Shown: positions 1-12,395 of the stretch, one piece after another | Layout of the letters: the number at the start of each line of letters is the position of its first letter | How positions within the stretch are numbered: position 1 is the stretch's first letter | Source of the DNA: Ciona savignyi | Lineage: Eukaryota > Chordata > Ascidiacea > Phlebobranchia > Cionidae | Assembly: GCA_000149265.1 (NCBI GenBank) | Contig: CH003147.1 | Location: forward strand, 141,599 to 205,598 | Direction: 5' to 3' | Length of the DNA: 64,000 nt | Made by a program: the position numbers and the translations under genes | Notes under the pieces: model-generated | Told to the model about the DNA's origin: nothing | What the model saw: the letters and a program-made list of their open reading frames with translations, nothing else | Databases searched by the model: none

Positions 1-150
1 TAACTAATCTCTCCGATACAAACTGAAATCACAAAAAAACTGTCACTCAAATTCAAAGGAAGTCTTGGATTTCTTCACAATTTAAAATTTAAGCTTGAGT
101 CTGCAACCTAACATCAAAACCGGCCAAAATTTTACTTTGAGCCCATACCC
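1..150. repeat. Dispersed repeat, copy 1
   Basis: This segment is clearly similar to 5636-5790 (shared blocks around tcttggatttcttcacaatt and caaaattttactt). The second copy runs straight into a SINE-type tail (gggataaacatga, then tatcc repeats, 5806-5832), so both may be 3' parts of a LINE or a SINE chimera. No coding potential is visible. Confidence 0.5.
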
Positions 151-290
151 CTTCATACATGAGCAACTTTTTTTCCCGCAGATTCTTTCGTAATTATTAT
201 TGTTGACCCAAATCCAAATAACGTGCTATATGTAGGCCTATAGCATTGTGTTATCTGACAAAGTTTATCTAAAATTTTATAATAATATTA

Positions 291-2989
291 GAGTGGAACC
301 CCGCTTACCTGACCATCTATGGGACCGTCATCAAGCGGTCGCGTTAGCGGGGTGGTCGTGTTAGCGAATTTTGCTTTAAAGCTAGTTGTCGTCATATGCA
401 GCCAAAACGTTTGCCTTTTTACTAAATGTTTACTAAATACCATTATTCTTTTGCCAAAAAAATTTAAACAACTGTAGGTTCTAAATTTTATCTTATTAAA
501 TTCAGTTGTGTTTGCCACAATTTTCTTTGTGTGTGCGTACGCGCTCATGTAATCTAATTGTTTTGATCACAAAAATAAATGTGAACTTATTATTTTGGTG
601 ACAAAGGCACAATATTTGGCACGTGTGGCCGCTTTAGCGGAGAAAAATGGCGGTCCTGGTCTGGAAACCGGGGTCGTCGCGTTATTGAAACAGAATGCAA
701 TGCATTACCATAGTAAACTAGAGAGTGTCAACCACGGGTTTAACCACCACTATTTGTAAAACACCTTTTGTATGCCATATATTCATGCTACAGGGTCCCT
801 AACCACATTTTATATTTTATACACTGAGTATGTAGATTGTTTCTGCAAGCATAAACGCATGGGTCCCATAGTTATTAAACCAAACTTCTTTTCCATGTGA
901 AAGTAAAAAAATATACGTCTTAAATTTTCGAACATTTCTCCACAAATGTTTTAAATTAAAGCTTCCTTTTAAGCGCTGTATTGAAATAAAGCTGAATTCC
1001 CAAAACAGCCCGATTTAGTTTTTCGTGGTTTCAGGGAATTACTGGGTTTAGTAGATAAGTTTCTACTGGGTTTATTACGTAAGTTTCTGTTTTAACATAT
1101 TGTGGGTTACGTTATATAACAATTCTTATGTTTTAATCTGATTTGTCGATCTCCTTGTCGTGATTTGTCGATATCCTTGTTGGAGATGTCAGTACGATAT
1201 GGTATACCTGTTACAATCATAATTCAGGAACATATCTCCGTTTTTAAAGGAATTACCCTAATAAATGTTTTCTTTCTTTTAATTGGAACAGAGTGTTTAA
1301 TGGTCTTACATTTTACCAAATCTGATTCAAATTGGAGCTGCCGTTCAAACAATATGCGCAAAAAAGCTAATTTTTTAGAAAAAATTCCGCTTTGGTTTTT
1401 AAAGTCTCAGGGAAATTTATTATCCAAAATTTTAGTTTCTAAATATCTAGCCCATGTTGTATAACAAATAACAATGTTTGATTGCGCATACATTTTTTCT
1501 TCTTGTAGATGTCGGGTCGACATTGCATGCCTGTAACAATCATGATTTGACAACAAAAGTTTATTTTTTAGGATATTTCCCCAAGTAATTTTTTTATTTC
1601 TTTTAATTGTTAAATCAGTTACTAATGCACTTACATTTTATCAAATATGATTCAAATTGGAGCTACCGTTCAAGCGCTATGCGCAAATAAGCTATGTTTT
1701 TAGAAAAAAATACCGTTTTGGTTTTTAACGTGCCGGGGGAATTCCCCTGGATTTATAACCCAAAATTTTGGTTTCTGCATATCCAGACCATGTTGTCAAA
1801 AAATAACAAAGTGTCATTGCGATTTTACTATTAGCTTCTGGTAGATGTCGGCGCGACATGGCATGCCTGTCAACATCATGATTTGACAACAAAATCTTAT
1901 TTTTTAGGGTATTTCCCTAGGTAATTTTTTTATTTCCTTTTAGGTGTTAAATCGACTACTAATGCACTTACATTTTATTAAATATGATTCAAATTGAAGG
2001 TACCGTTCAAACGCTATGCGAAAAAGAGCTATTTTTTTAGAAATATACCCGTTTTGGTTTTTAACGTGCCAGGGGAATTTCCCTGGATTCATCACCCAAA
2101 ATTTTGGTGTTTGCATATCTTGATCATGTTGTCAAAAAAATAACAAAGTCTCATTGCGATGTTATTATTTCTTCTGATAGATGTCGGGGCGCCATGCCAT
2201 GCCTGTCACAATCGTGATTGGACAACAAAATCTTATTTTTTAGGGTATTTCCCTAGGTAATTTTTTTATTTCTTCTGAGAGTTAAATCAGTGACTAATGC
2301 ACTTCCATTTCGTTAAATCTGATTTAAATTGGAGCTATCGTTCAAGCGCTATGCGCAAAAGAGCTATTTTTTTAGAAAAAAATACCGTTTTGGTTTTTGA
2401 CGTGCCAGGGGAATTCCCCTAGATTTATCACCCAAAATTTTAGTCTGTGCATTTCTAGACCATGTGGTCTAACAAATTACCAAGTTTCGTTGTGAATCCA
2501 TTACCCCTTTTGGTAGATGTTGGGTCCACAAATCATACCTGTCAAGCGTTTGACGAAAAAAAAAAGCTAAAAATACGGACAAAAACAATATGTGTCCCAT
2601 TTTTCCAAATGGGACCCATAATTAGAGTAGCGGTTCGAGCGCTATGCCCAAAAAAAGCTATTTTAAAAAAAATACCGTTTTGGTTTTTCCTCTCCCAGGG
2701 GAATTCCCCTGGGTATATTACCCAAAATTTTGGTTTCTGCATATCTAGACCATGTTTTCTAACCAATGACAAAGTTTCATTACGATTCCATTACCCCTTC
2801 TGGTAGATGTTGGAGCCACAAGCTATGCCTGTCAAGCGTTTGAAGAAAAAAAAGAAAAAAAAACGGACAAAAACAATATGTGTCCCATTTTGTCAACTGG
2901 GACCCATAATTATTTGGGACCGCACTGAAGTCGTCCTGATAATGAGGTGGTCGTGTTATCGAAGTGGTCTCCAACCGGGGTTCCACTGC
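291..2989. mobile_element. Non-autonomous pogo-like DNA transposon with internal satellite array
   Basis: The left end reads gagtggaaccccg after TTA, and the right end is cggggttccactgc followed by ATA, so the termini are inverted (agtggaaccccg on each side) next to a TA. Subterminal blocks also repeat directly: gggaccg followed by ggtggtcgtgtta occurs at about 320-355 and 2917-2957. No transposase frame is visible. The TIR type and TA target fit the pogo/Tigger group of Tc1/mariner elements, which is inference. The middle is a tandem array of about 335-bp units. Confidence 0.55.
1165..2960. repeat. Tandem array of ~335-bp units
   Basis: The block containing gtagatgtcgg, then cctgtcacaatcatgattt, a T-rich spacer, ccgttcaagcgctatgcgca, taccgttttggttttt and gtgccaggggaattcccctgg recurs at about 1506, 1841, 2177, 2511 and 2803, with a diverged first unit near 1180. 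The spacing is 334-336 bp, and the last unit is shorter (about 292 bp). Each unit carries the short palindrome ggggaattcccc. Several apparent ORFs inside are in shifting frames and look accidental. Confidence 0.75.
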
Positions 2990-2999
2990 ATATGTGTCG

Positions 3000-4640
3000 T
3001 TTGGTATCGTGTCGACTTATCAGAATAGAACTAGGTACTGTTACATGTTTTATCTTGGTACGTGATTTTGGTGCGTGCGCTGGTTACTTGATGTGGCCCT
3101 AGTAATCATTTCTTTGAGAATAATTACCTGTCGCATTTATCGTTATCTTACCCGCCAAAAACCGTTAGCGTTTACCGCCCATTTCATTGTATATACCGTT
3201 GCATTGTGTTTTAAAGTTAGTTGTGATTTTATACTGCTTATGTGAATACAAGCATTTTATACATATATTGTTGAGAGCTGCTGACTACTGGCTATCGAGA
3301 ACCCTGTATAAAAGTGTAACAGGTACACTTATCTAATATACATATAGAGTTGGTTATCGGTTCCCCATTATGTCATTTAATTACAGCCATATTCCCTATT
3401 ACTTAGCGATAGGAGAGCAGTAATTATAAAGGGAGACTTTCTACGCCGGCAATTTTTGCAACACTTTTTCTGATTCGTCACTGTTGATACCCAATGTGCG
3501 CGGCAAATGACGTGTGGCCTTTTCTAAGTAAACATCTTAAATTTTATTGATGGCAATAAACTGAGGGAATGCCTATTTAGCCTATTAACAGTAACCCGAC
3601 GGTGGGCACGAGGTTATCTGACGATTGCCTGTGTGTTAAGCCTCCTTGGTTTTCCATTTACAGGGATAAACATGAATATCCTATCTTACCCTATGCTATT
3701 TCTTTAAATGATAAAAGCGCAATATTTGTTTTGCACCTAATTTAATTTAATGTCTTTCTATGCGAGTTTGTGAAACGATTTATCGCTATTGGTGGAATGT
3801 CATTGTTACTTCGGCAGCTGAAGTAACGGGTTGCTTAGGTTTGAAAATAAATCGTATCGATAAATGAACAAACAGTTTGTGTCCTGGAATTACAATTTGC
3901 GATCAATCAAGCACTAGACTACCAACTAAAAAGTGGAAATTTGGAAGTACACACTTTTTTATTAATCACTTTCGCTAGGCTAATTAATGATTAGCTGTTA
4001 ATCAACCACATCGTTATCAAGAATTGCGATGGATTTTTCAGTAGCGTCCATATCTCATTATTTCCGCTTTTAGAAGTAACATTGTAGTTCTAATTTCGTA
4101 CCTGGTATCTTCAAATCATGTAGACGCATCTCTTTGGACAAGACATCTTAAATAAACGTTGCCATAACTTTAAACAGTCACACACCACACGCTACTAGTT
4201 CATATCGCAAATTTGAAGGCGAAAAGAAACAGATCACGTGGTGCAATAAGACACAATTAAGAGCGAACGACACATTTATGCGCGGGAAAAGGTGTTGCTC
4301 AATAAGAATTTCTAAAACAAAATATTATATTTCTAAAACAATGTTATACATATAAAATGTTCACTTATTTTCTTAAATAACTGTTATACAAAAATAACAC
4401 ATATTTAAACAAATTGTTCTACTCTTTTGATTACGTGTTAAATTCGGCGGACTGGTTGCTGTAGGACTGAAGTCATGAAAAGTACAAAAATAATCAATAA
4501 ATTTACCAAAATAATAAATTATTTTCCCACACAAAATGATAATTTAAATTTAAAACAAAGCGCTTCTTTGGTTCTGTAATCCTGCCAACAAGACAACAAC
4601 GTATTGGGGTTTTAGCTGGTTTATGTCAGCTCGGCCATGT
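3000..4640. other. Gene-free stretch with one SINE tail fragment
   Basis: No supported gene is visible. A plus-strand SINE tail (cgacggtgggcacgaggt to gggataaacatgaatatcc) lies at about 3596-3700. The rest is AT-rich unique-looking sequence. Confidence 0.6.
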
Positions 4641-4650
4641 GTGGCTGAAT

Positions 4651-5368
4651 CAGGGGTGGGCAACATACGGCCCGCGGGCCGGGTCCGGCCCGTGAAGGGA
4701 TTTTGACCGGCCACCAGACTGTATCTAACAATAACCTCATGTAATGTGGACCAGGTCCGGCACGCTGTCTGTATCCAACCACACTCTGTAATGTGCATTA
4801 TTCCTAAAAGTTGCCTATCGCTCTTCTCTTACCGCAGTGTTACTGCGAGCTAGAGAAATAAACAATTACCTTAGTGAACAAACAATTGTATTAGCCCACT
4901 TTCCCACTTTTTAAAGAAACATAAGGTCAAAGCAAACAGCGTTGTAAACATCACCCACTGCTGGATACTTGTTTAACAACGTGACTGTTAGGGTTAAAAA
5001 TTTTTTAGTTGTTATTAGTTATATTTAAATTCTAAATATAAAGGGATTTTATAAATTATTAAGGATTATTAACCATGAAATATCTTAAGAAACGTAAATT
5101 TAAAAGAGAGTGTCGAGAATTTAACAAAGATTGGATAACGAAATGTTTTTTACAAAGATTATGTTCAATGTATGGTCAAAGTGTTGCGGTATTAAAAGAG
5201 CCTAACATTAGTCGTTATTATTTGATGAAACATGTAAACTATATGTCAATAATATAGTGAATAGATATGTGGTTAAGTTAGTGAATATTATTCATCTAAT
5301 AATCCGGCCCACCAAAGACTTTATTTTCCCACATCTGGCCCGCCGACTATAAAAGTTGCCCACCCCTG
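4651..5368. mobile_element. hAT-family element with 8-bp target site duplication
   Basis: The left terminus is caggggtgggcaacatacgg and the right terminus is the inverted form ending gttgcccacccctg. The flanking octamers are ggctgaat (4643-4650) and ggctaaat (5369-5376), matching at 7 of 8 bases, as expected of a hAT 8-bp target duplication. GC-rich ggcccgcgggcc blocks lie next to both ends. An internal short frame at 5075-5257 resembles a degraded BED-type transposase N-terminus, so this is a shortened relic of an autonomous hAT (Charlie/ZBED5-like). Confidence 0.8.
5075..5257 (+). pseudogene. hAT transposase N-terminal remnant (BED-finger region)
   Basis: The 60-residue frame starts with a basic KKRKFKRECREFNKDW block, then CFLQRLCSMYG, VAVLKEPNISRYYLMKH. 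Spacing and residues recall the N-terminal BED-like zinc finger of ZBED5/GTF2IRD2-type hAT transposases (C..C, then H-x4-H), but the second cysteine pair is damaged and the frame stops. It lies inside the 4651-5368 hAT element. Functional protein is unlikely. Confidence 0.5.
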
Positions 5369-5376
5369 GGCTAAAT

Positions 5377-7245
5377 CGTTCAAACGCCACAGACAAAAAT
5401 TAGGCTATGTTTTTTTCTAAGGATTATCGCGAGTGGGCCATATATGTAACACCAGAGTATGGCCAGCCATAGAATATACGAACATAACACATACATATAA
5501 GGTTGGATTATGTTTGAACGGTTATATAAATCAAACATATGCCGGTCGATCCTGATAACCGGCCATAGATAGTTCGAAGATACTTCGTGACTGGCGGGTG
5601 GTGTCACGTGCCCTAGGTTTTTAAGCAGTTGTTCAACAAATTATCTCCCTATATCTCCAATGCAAACTGACCTCTCATAAACAGTTGCCACTCTAAATTC
5701 TAAAATAGAAAGTCTTAGATTTTTCCACAATTTAAAATTGATGCTTGGATCTGCAATCTAAACTCAAAACCCTCCAAAATTGTACTTAAAAAATACATTG
5801 GGATAAACATGAGTCGCCTATCCTATCCTATCCTAACGCCAGTGCGCAGTCTAAGCACATGCTGCTTTCGGCCAAACAAACATTGATGTATCATCACCAT
5901 TGTCACTTAGCAAAATACCTGTTTAAAAAGTGTACAGGACAACGGATAGAATATTATTGTATAACTTTATGATTCCAGTTGTATTCCCGAGGTTTAAAAA
6001 TTGTTTAGACGCTTCCACACGATATATGCTTTTTCGGTATGGATAAACGCATTACGGGTAATTATGTGACATTTCTTTTTTAAAGTTTTTCTAAAGGCAT
6101 ATACATTTTTTAATTTAAAATATTATAGTCGCCAGTAGGTGTTGTACGCATATACTAGGCCTGTATAATTGGTGAAACACAGTTATATTCCAACGGTTTG
6201 TTTGTGCGCACATGGGAAATCTTGTTGTAATTACCTATTTTCGCTTTAAATACAATTTTTACTTTATGTTTTCAATATATAGGAGACCTATTAACTAAGA
6301 AAAATAAGTTCCCTTTCACTATCGAGCAGGTGCAAGTTGGACCAAGGCCAGTCTGATTGTTTTTTTTAAAGTTTTTGTCTCATTGCGACGTATGATAATA
6401 AAACGAAGCAATACCAAAGCGAAGGTGCAACCAAATATATACGCAATACGCCATACGGTACATATTCGATTATAATAATAAATATTTTATATTTTTACGT
6501 TTTGCCACAAACCTTATAAAAATTCAAAATGTTGTATGATTAAGTTTTCACTATACTTTAGTTTAAACATGAATATCTTATGAATCAGTTCGTGCGTGCG
6601 ACCCCGTCCATGATTTGCCTTTTGTTTGCACTAGGTGGAAAGCGAAGCCGATTTCATGACTCGGTTATAGGAAGGACCTGATACTTGATCTCAACGAACC
6701 GCACCATGAGGAACCGAAACTAAAGTCGTTTACCTTTGTGTGTGGCTCACCCAAACATACAACGTTATTGAAATTAAATGAACGAAGAGCGACACATAAT
6801 ATATATGAGTTGCTAGCGACCTAGCGTCCACATTTAGTAGGTTGGTTAATCAGGTGCAAGTTGGGAGGTTTGTGCTCTAAAGTTAAGGAGTATCTCGTGC
6901 TGAGGCTTATATGTCATTTTCGTCCGTTTCCTTATTTCACTTTTATTGGGGAATGCTTTAAAAATTTGGTTTAAATTTGGTAAATTTACCCAGTTGACCT
7001 ACCCAAAGTGAATAAAAAGAATGGTCGTTTTATTTTTAGCGATTCCGCCATTGCTACGTATTAAACATGGGTGTTATATTCAACATTTTTAACTGACTAA
7101 ACACTCGTTCCAAACTATGTCGGTCATCCGTTTTAGTTTATTTAAATTATGGTAAATCTCATTCGGTTTAACCACCAAACCAGTGGTTTCAACATCTGGA
7201 TCAACGCTTTTCTATTTCGCTCTATAAAACAAAAACAGAAATACA
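5377..7245. other. Gene-free AT-rich stretch
   Basis: No coding region is supported. It contains the second copy of the dispersed repeat (5636-5790), joined to a SINE-type (tatcc)n tail at 5806-5832. The remainder shows no recognisable structure. Confidence 0.5.
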
Positions 7246-7249
7246 AACC

Positions 7250-8170
7250 AAACTAGGGAATGTCAACCACATGTTTAACCACCACTATTTTTTAAACATA
7301 TTTTTGTATGCCATATTTTCATTCTACAATCACAAATTGTATTTTATACACCGAGTATCCAGTTTGTTTATTTAAGCATAAACGCATGGGTCCCTATGTT
7401 ATCAAAACAAACTTCGTTTTTATGTGTTATTAAAAAAAGAATAATCGTCTTATATTTAAGTACATTTCATCACAAATGTTTTAAATAAAAACTTATTTTC
7501 AAGCGCTGTATTGAAGAAGTGAAGCGAAATTCAAAAAACATAGAAATATTTAGTTTTTTTATGGCTTTACGGCATTCTCCAAGGGTTTACTACATAAGTT
7601 TCTGTTTTTACATATGTGCGTCATGTTATCTAACTATTATTAAAGTTTTAATCCGATTTGACGGTTCTTTGTTAAAGATATTATTGCGATGTGGCAGGCC
7701 TGTCACAATCATGATTCAGGAACATATCTTCGTTTTTAAGCGAATTAGCCTAATTAAATGTTTTCTTTGTTTTAATTGGCACACAGTGGCTATCGGTCCA
7801 ATGTTTTACCAAATTTGATTAATATTTAAGCTGCCGTTCAAGCGCTATGCCCCAAAAAAGTTAATTTTTTAGAATAAAATACCGTTTTGGGTTTGGACGT
7901 TAGGTGAATTTCCCTGGATTTATCACCCAAAATGTTAGTTTCTTCATATCTAGACCATATTGTCTAACAGAACACAAAATTTTATTGCGATTCCATTCCT
8001 CGTTTTAATAGATGTCGGGGCGACATTTTGATATTTAAATATCTAGACCATGTTGTCTAATAAATGTTAAACTTTCATTGCGATTCCATTACTCCTATTG
8101 TTAGATGTAGGGGCGACATGGCATGATTGTCAAAATGCTGATTTAGAAACAAAGTCTTATTTTTACGGTA
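7250..8170. repeat. Second copy of the 335-bp-array repeat family
   Basis: 7250-7640 matches 715-1130 (gtcaaccac..gtttaaccaccacta, aagcataaacgcatgggtccc, aagcgctgtattgaa). 7680-8170 then contains about two units of the 335-bp repeat. The terminal agtggaacc sequences of the first copy are not seen here, so either the ends are lost or the core was captured by the transposon at 291-2989. Confidence 0.65.
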
Positions 8171-8450
8171 TTTCCCTATGTATTTTATTAAGTTTAAAGT
8201 TTACGAACGAGGACGATATCTTGTTGAATATAATGGCCAAGCAAAGGAGCTGTCAAATTTAACTTGCAGTGAAAATCCTAATATTTCTCGTCTTCTGTCG
8301 GAAGGTGGTCCTATCATAGCTATATGTCTTGCACTCGAAGTTTGGAGTACAACGCCACCAACTTTACACCAGGCGACGCAACGTTCGAAATTAAAGCAAA
8401 GAAAAAGAAAGCGGAACTAATTCGTCGGCAACTGAAGTCTGGTTTGATGC

Positions 8451-9370
8451 TTAACTCTTTCCGTCCCAACTCGCCATATATGGCGAGTTGGTGAGAAAAC
8501 ATGGTATCCCGCCTGTACATAAATGAATGCAAATCTAAAAAACGATTTCTCTGCAATGCGTAATGGTAGAGAACTTGCCGAGAAGCTCTTTTTGTTAAGC
8601 AAGTCTTTCTTTACATTCTCTGTGAATTTCGTGCCGTTGAGAAAAAAAGGAGAGCGTTGGTGACGTTTTCGCAGCAGGCGTTTATGCTTCGTGTTCACCA
8701 AAGCATGAATCCAGCTGGGCCTGCTGAGCGCACGATAAAGAAAAAGGCGGCGAGACTAGCTAGTTCGGTGTGCCCGCCCTGCTTTGAAGAATATTGGATA
8801 TAGTATTTGTGTTTGTTTGCTTTTGTATGCCCTTTTTACACTTCCTTCACTGTTCTTATTTATACTTTTTACTATTTTAGTTCTACAAAACTAAAAACTT
8901 CAATGCGTTTTGGTTCAATTTTTCATAATATAGTTAGAATAAAGGAAAATTTCAATTAGGAATAGTAAAAAAACTACTGAAGATACAAATACAGTTCAAA
9001 TTTTCCTGAGTACAAAAACTATTAGACAATCTACATTCCAATTTTCATATCATTTGGGCATACCAATAATTAGTGAGTATTTCGTTTGTCAGTGCACCTC
9101 AAAATTTTCAAAGTCGAGCAGAATTTTCTTTACATAAAAAGTGGTGTTCACTAAAGTTTACATAATATATTCTTTATTGGAGGTAGATTCTAGGTGTGCG
9201 GTTTGTTTAAAAGAGGGATAAATTAATTATCTTTCCAACCATACTAAATATTAAATCATAGCATAAATTTGAGAAAAACTGCTAATTTGAAAATGACCAA
9301 AAATTGTAAAAAAAACACTGCGGGACAGCATGTTTAAATTAATGCATTTGGCCGGGAGTGAAAGAGTTAA
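8451..9370. mobile_element. piggyBac-like non-autonomous element with TTAA duplication
   Basis: TTAA occurs at 8451-8454 and 9367-9370. Inside them are inverted termini CTCTTTCCGTCCC and, on the other strand, CTCTTTCACTCCC. TTAA target duplications with short C-rich inverted ends are typical of piggyBac-superfamily elements. A perfect 26-bp palindrome follows the left terminus. No transposase frame is visible in the 0.9 kb interior, so this is a MITE-like derivative. Confidence 0.7.
8466..8491. repeat. Perfect 26-bp palindrome
   Basis: ccaactcgccata is followed directly by its reverse complement, tatggcgagttgg. It sits 12 bases inside the left TTAA end of the piggyBac-like element and could form a cruciform or be a subterminal transposase-binding site. 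Confidence 0.85.
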
Positions 9371-11040
9371 AACATGCAATCTGAAGTTCGTGCGATCATA
9401 GAACAACATACGAAAGAACTTACCAATTTTGAAATCATTTCTTTGACAGGTCAGTTACCAATCCATTTCTCTACACTTATCTCTAAACCCATTTATCATA
9501 TTGATTTTCTGACATTAAAGTTAATCTGACACACATTTCTATCACAGAAAATGATATGTTTGTCCTGTAGCAGCGCTCTGCTTTGGGACGGGTGATAAGC
9601 AGGATAAGACAAGAGGTGAACAGAGGTTAGGTATTTTATTAGGTATTTACGCAAGGTGCAGGCAGGACGAGCGCTGTACACAGGGCATACCTTAGGTGGG
9701 AAGAGTTACAGTTGAGAGAGCGGCTAGTCCAAGGGAGGACGAACCGAATTCTCACTCTGATATTATGAAATCTTATACAGTTTGTATAAGACACATAACA
9801 GGAAACACACGTTTGTATACACGAAGCTTGGACGGCGTTAAACAGAACGCGGAAAAATATTTCATCGACTGGGCTGTCGAAAACAGGAAATTAATTCGTG
9901 ACTTCCCATGCACAATATATGGACACGTGGCATAGCGATTGTTAAAATATATAGAAATACAGTTATAAACGTGTGGGATTCCCACAGTCTGACAGTGTGA
10001 AAACACAAAAGGACTTAGCATATAGGTAATCGTCACCTCGTGCCCATCGTTGTTTTATCTGAGCTATTGCAATGTATTGTGCATGATTGATTGAGTCGTT
10101 CCTTCAATTTGGTAGAATCTATTATTATTCCAGCAATGGATAATTTAGGACCACATCTGCCAAGTGCCTTACTTACAACGATACCGTTTAAAAAGAGGTG
10201 TGTTCTCTATTCTATAACCCGTTCTTTTACCCATTGATTTTACCTACGTCATCCTTAAAAAGTAGTGTATTGCCGGCTTTCACGATTTACTTATGGCAGG
10301 AATTTCATCCATTTAGAATTAAAACAACGAGATGGCAAATTATTGACATTCATGAACCTATTAATCCATATATGCGGTATATGCTATGCAATATGTATGG
10401 TTTATTTGCAAATATTGTAATTTCACATAATTGGTAGAAGGTGACACTGCAGTACCGAGAAAAAGGAATCTCAAGACTAAAGATTTGGAGATGAAAAATT
10501 CCTTGATATTTGCGAACGATACAACAACACTCGGTAAAGGTCCCATCTGCAGAAGCAGGCCTAGCGATAAATATTGGTGAGTTATTATGGGCTCGCTTAC
10601 GATACGATCGGGACATAGTGTTTTCCATACAGGCGTGTGTGTCATGTCGCCTACTCTTCAGTAAAGAAATGTTTGTCAAATCAGGTTGAAACTAGCATTA
10701 ATGCTAACTAAGATGATTTACAACCATTATTTTATTTAAAAATTGAGAGGAATTTCGGACATGCCAAAAATATAAACGAGAATCTTCTTTTTGGCACCGG
10801 TTCATTGTATTCACAAAGTGAATATGTTAATGATTGTGGATACTTGTGCACCTAGAACATTTAATATATTTATTAATGGTTTAATATATGTCGCGATAAA
10901 CTACGTTTATTCATTCATTGTATATTACTTGTCGAGTTATATGATAACTTTACACTCTCGTTGGATTTCCAATTCTATTTCAGCTTTGCCCATACCATAA
11001 CCTATTAACACATTTGGTCAATCCGAACAAATACGTTGGA
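9371..11040. other. Gene-free stretch with SINE debris
   Basis: No supported gene. A short frame at 9374-9438 ends in a donor-like ACAG/GTCAGT, but nothing connects to it. A diverged minus-strand SINE remnant lies at about 10030-10165 (cacctcgtgcccatcgttg to ggtagaatctatta). Confidence 0.45.
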
Positions 11041-11059
11041 CCAAGAAATATTGTGCTAC

Positions 11060-11350
11060 GAGTTAGTCTGACGGTTAAGTGCGTCCCCTTTCAATCGAAA
11101 GTTTGCAGATTTGAAACTGGTCGCTAGCTAGTCGGTTGTTTCCGTGGGCAAGACACTTTACGGACATTGCCTGAACCCAGCGGATTAATGGGTTCTACCA
11201 AATTGAAGGAACGTGTTTATCATACACAACACACTGCAATAGCTCCGGTAACCCGGCGGTGGGCGCGATGTGATCTAACGAATGCCCGTGAGTTTAATCC
11301 ACTTGGTTTTCCCATTCAAGGGGATAAACATGAATATCTTAAAATTCCTA
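11060..11350 (+). mobile_element. Composite tRNA-derived SINE
   Basis: It has a tRNA-like head (tctgacggttaagtgcgtc, A-box-like), a degenerate B box, the conserved body cattgcctgaacccagcgg to gcaatagctccggtaaccc, and the tail gggataaacatgaatatc. It is similar to the short composite retroposons reported from Ciona; the name was not verified. Confidence 0.8.
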
Positions 11351-11559
11351 TTATGGAGCATTGTGTGGTGATGGGGAATCCCCGCGTGGATTAATGGATG
11401 TTGGTTGGTGGTTATTACATTAGTATCATATTCTGCTGTAAGTTTACAATATAAGAACAACAAATTGATTTTAATCAAAATGTTGATAATCTGGTACTTC
11501 GTATGTATGTGTGGACAACATATAGTGAAGCACAGTCACCGGAAATTCCATTTCAGTGC

Positions 11560-11770
11560 CGTTCAGTGCGTCCTTCGCCTTTCAATCGAAAGGTTGCAGG
11601 TTCGAAACTGGTTGCTAGCTAGTAGGTTGTGTCCTTGGGCAAGGTTAACGAAAAGAACATTAACGCAGAATGAATTAATCGGTTTTACCTAAACTAAAAG
11701 AACGACTTAATCTTACACAACACGTTTCAATATCTCTGAAAACGTGACCATGGGTTCGAAGTAACCATTC
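11560..11770 (+). mobile_element. SINE, partial and internally deleted
   Basis: The head (cgcctttcaatcgaaagg, ggttgcaggttcgaaactgg) is intact with a good B box. The body is diverged and the tail missing. It lies 200 bp after another copy in the same orientation. Confidence 0.7.
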
Positions 11771-12149
11771 AACCAGACCAAGTAAAACGCCCCCTATTGC
11801 GTAATCGTGGGAAAATATGGCGCGTTTTCGGATTTTCCAAATTAAAATATGAATATGCAAAATTTCCACTGTCCGAACACAAAACGCTATTAGTACGACG
11901 TTGCAGCTTGGTTTATAAGTCCTTCCGCGCGACATATATTACAATGAGTTTTCGTATTTCAGAAATCAACAAGATAGTCCAACCTGAAGCAAAACACCCA
12001 ATTCATATCGGTCGGTTTGAAATATTATTTTCACTCAGCAGTCGAGGAAGTAAGGTTTGTTGCCTCAAATCTATTTGTTTCTATTGGTTTACACGCTGTC
12101 ATGGATATGATGCAACTGGACCGTGAACAAAGTCATCTGCGACTGTAAT

Positions 12150-12395
12150 GCGACGGGTTCAGGCAATGTCCGTAAAGGGCTATGGAAGGACACAACCAAT
12201 AGCTAGCAACTAGTTTCGTAGATTAAACCTTTCGATGGAAAGGCGACACACTTAACAGCCAGACTACCGGCCGCAGCCTTCTGATTAAACTCATTAATCC
12301 ACTGGGTATCCAAGGATACAACCGAATAGCTAGCGATCAGTTATAAAAAGTTTGACTGAAAGGCGTCTCACCAATCCACCAAGCTAATGTCGGAT
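12150..12395 (-). mobile_element. Two diverged SINE heads in reverse orientation
   Basis: 12150-12275 and 12290-12395 each carry the reversed body-head junction (caggcaatgtccgt; cctttcgatggaaaggcg; ttaatccactgggt). They appear to be two partial copies in tandem. Confidence 0.6.

Noticed and set aside
2462-3028. Several ORFs in the 335-bp array, both strands
   Set aside because: Frames and lengths differ from unit to unit, so there is no coding constraint.
11797-12126. 109-codon plus ORF
   Set aside because: No recognisable domain, adjacent to SINE debris, and composition like background.
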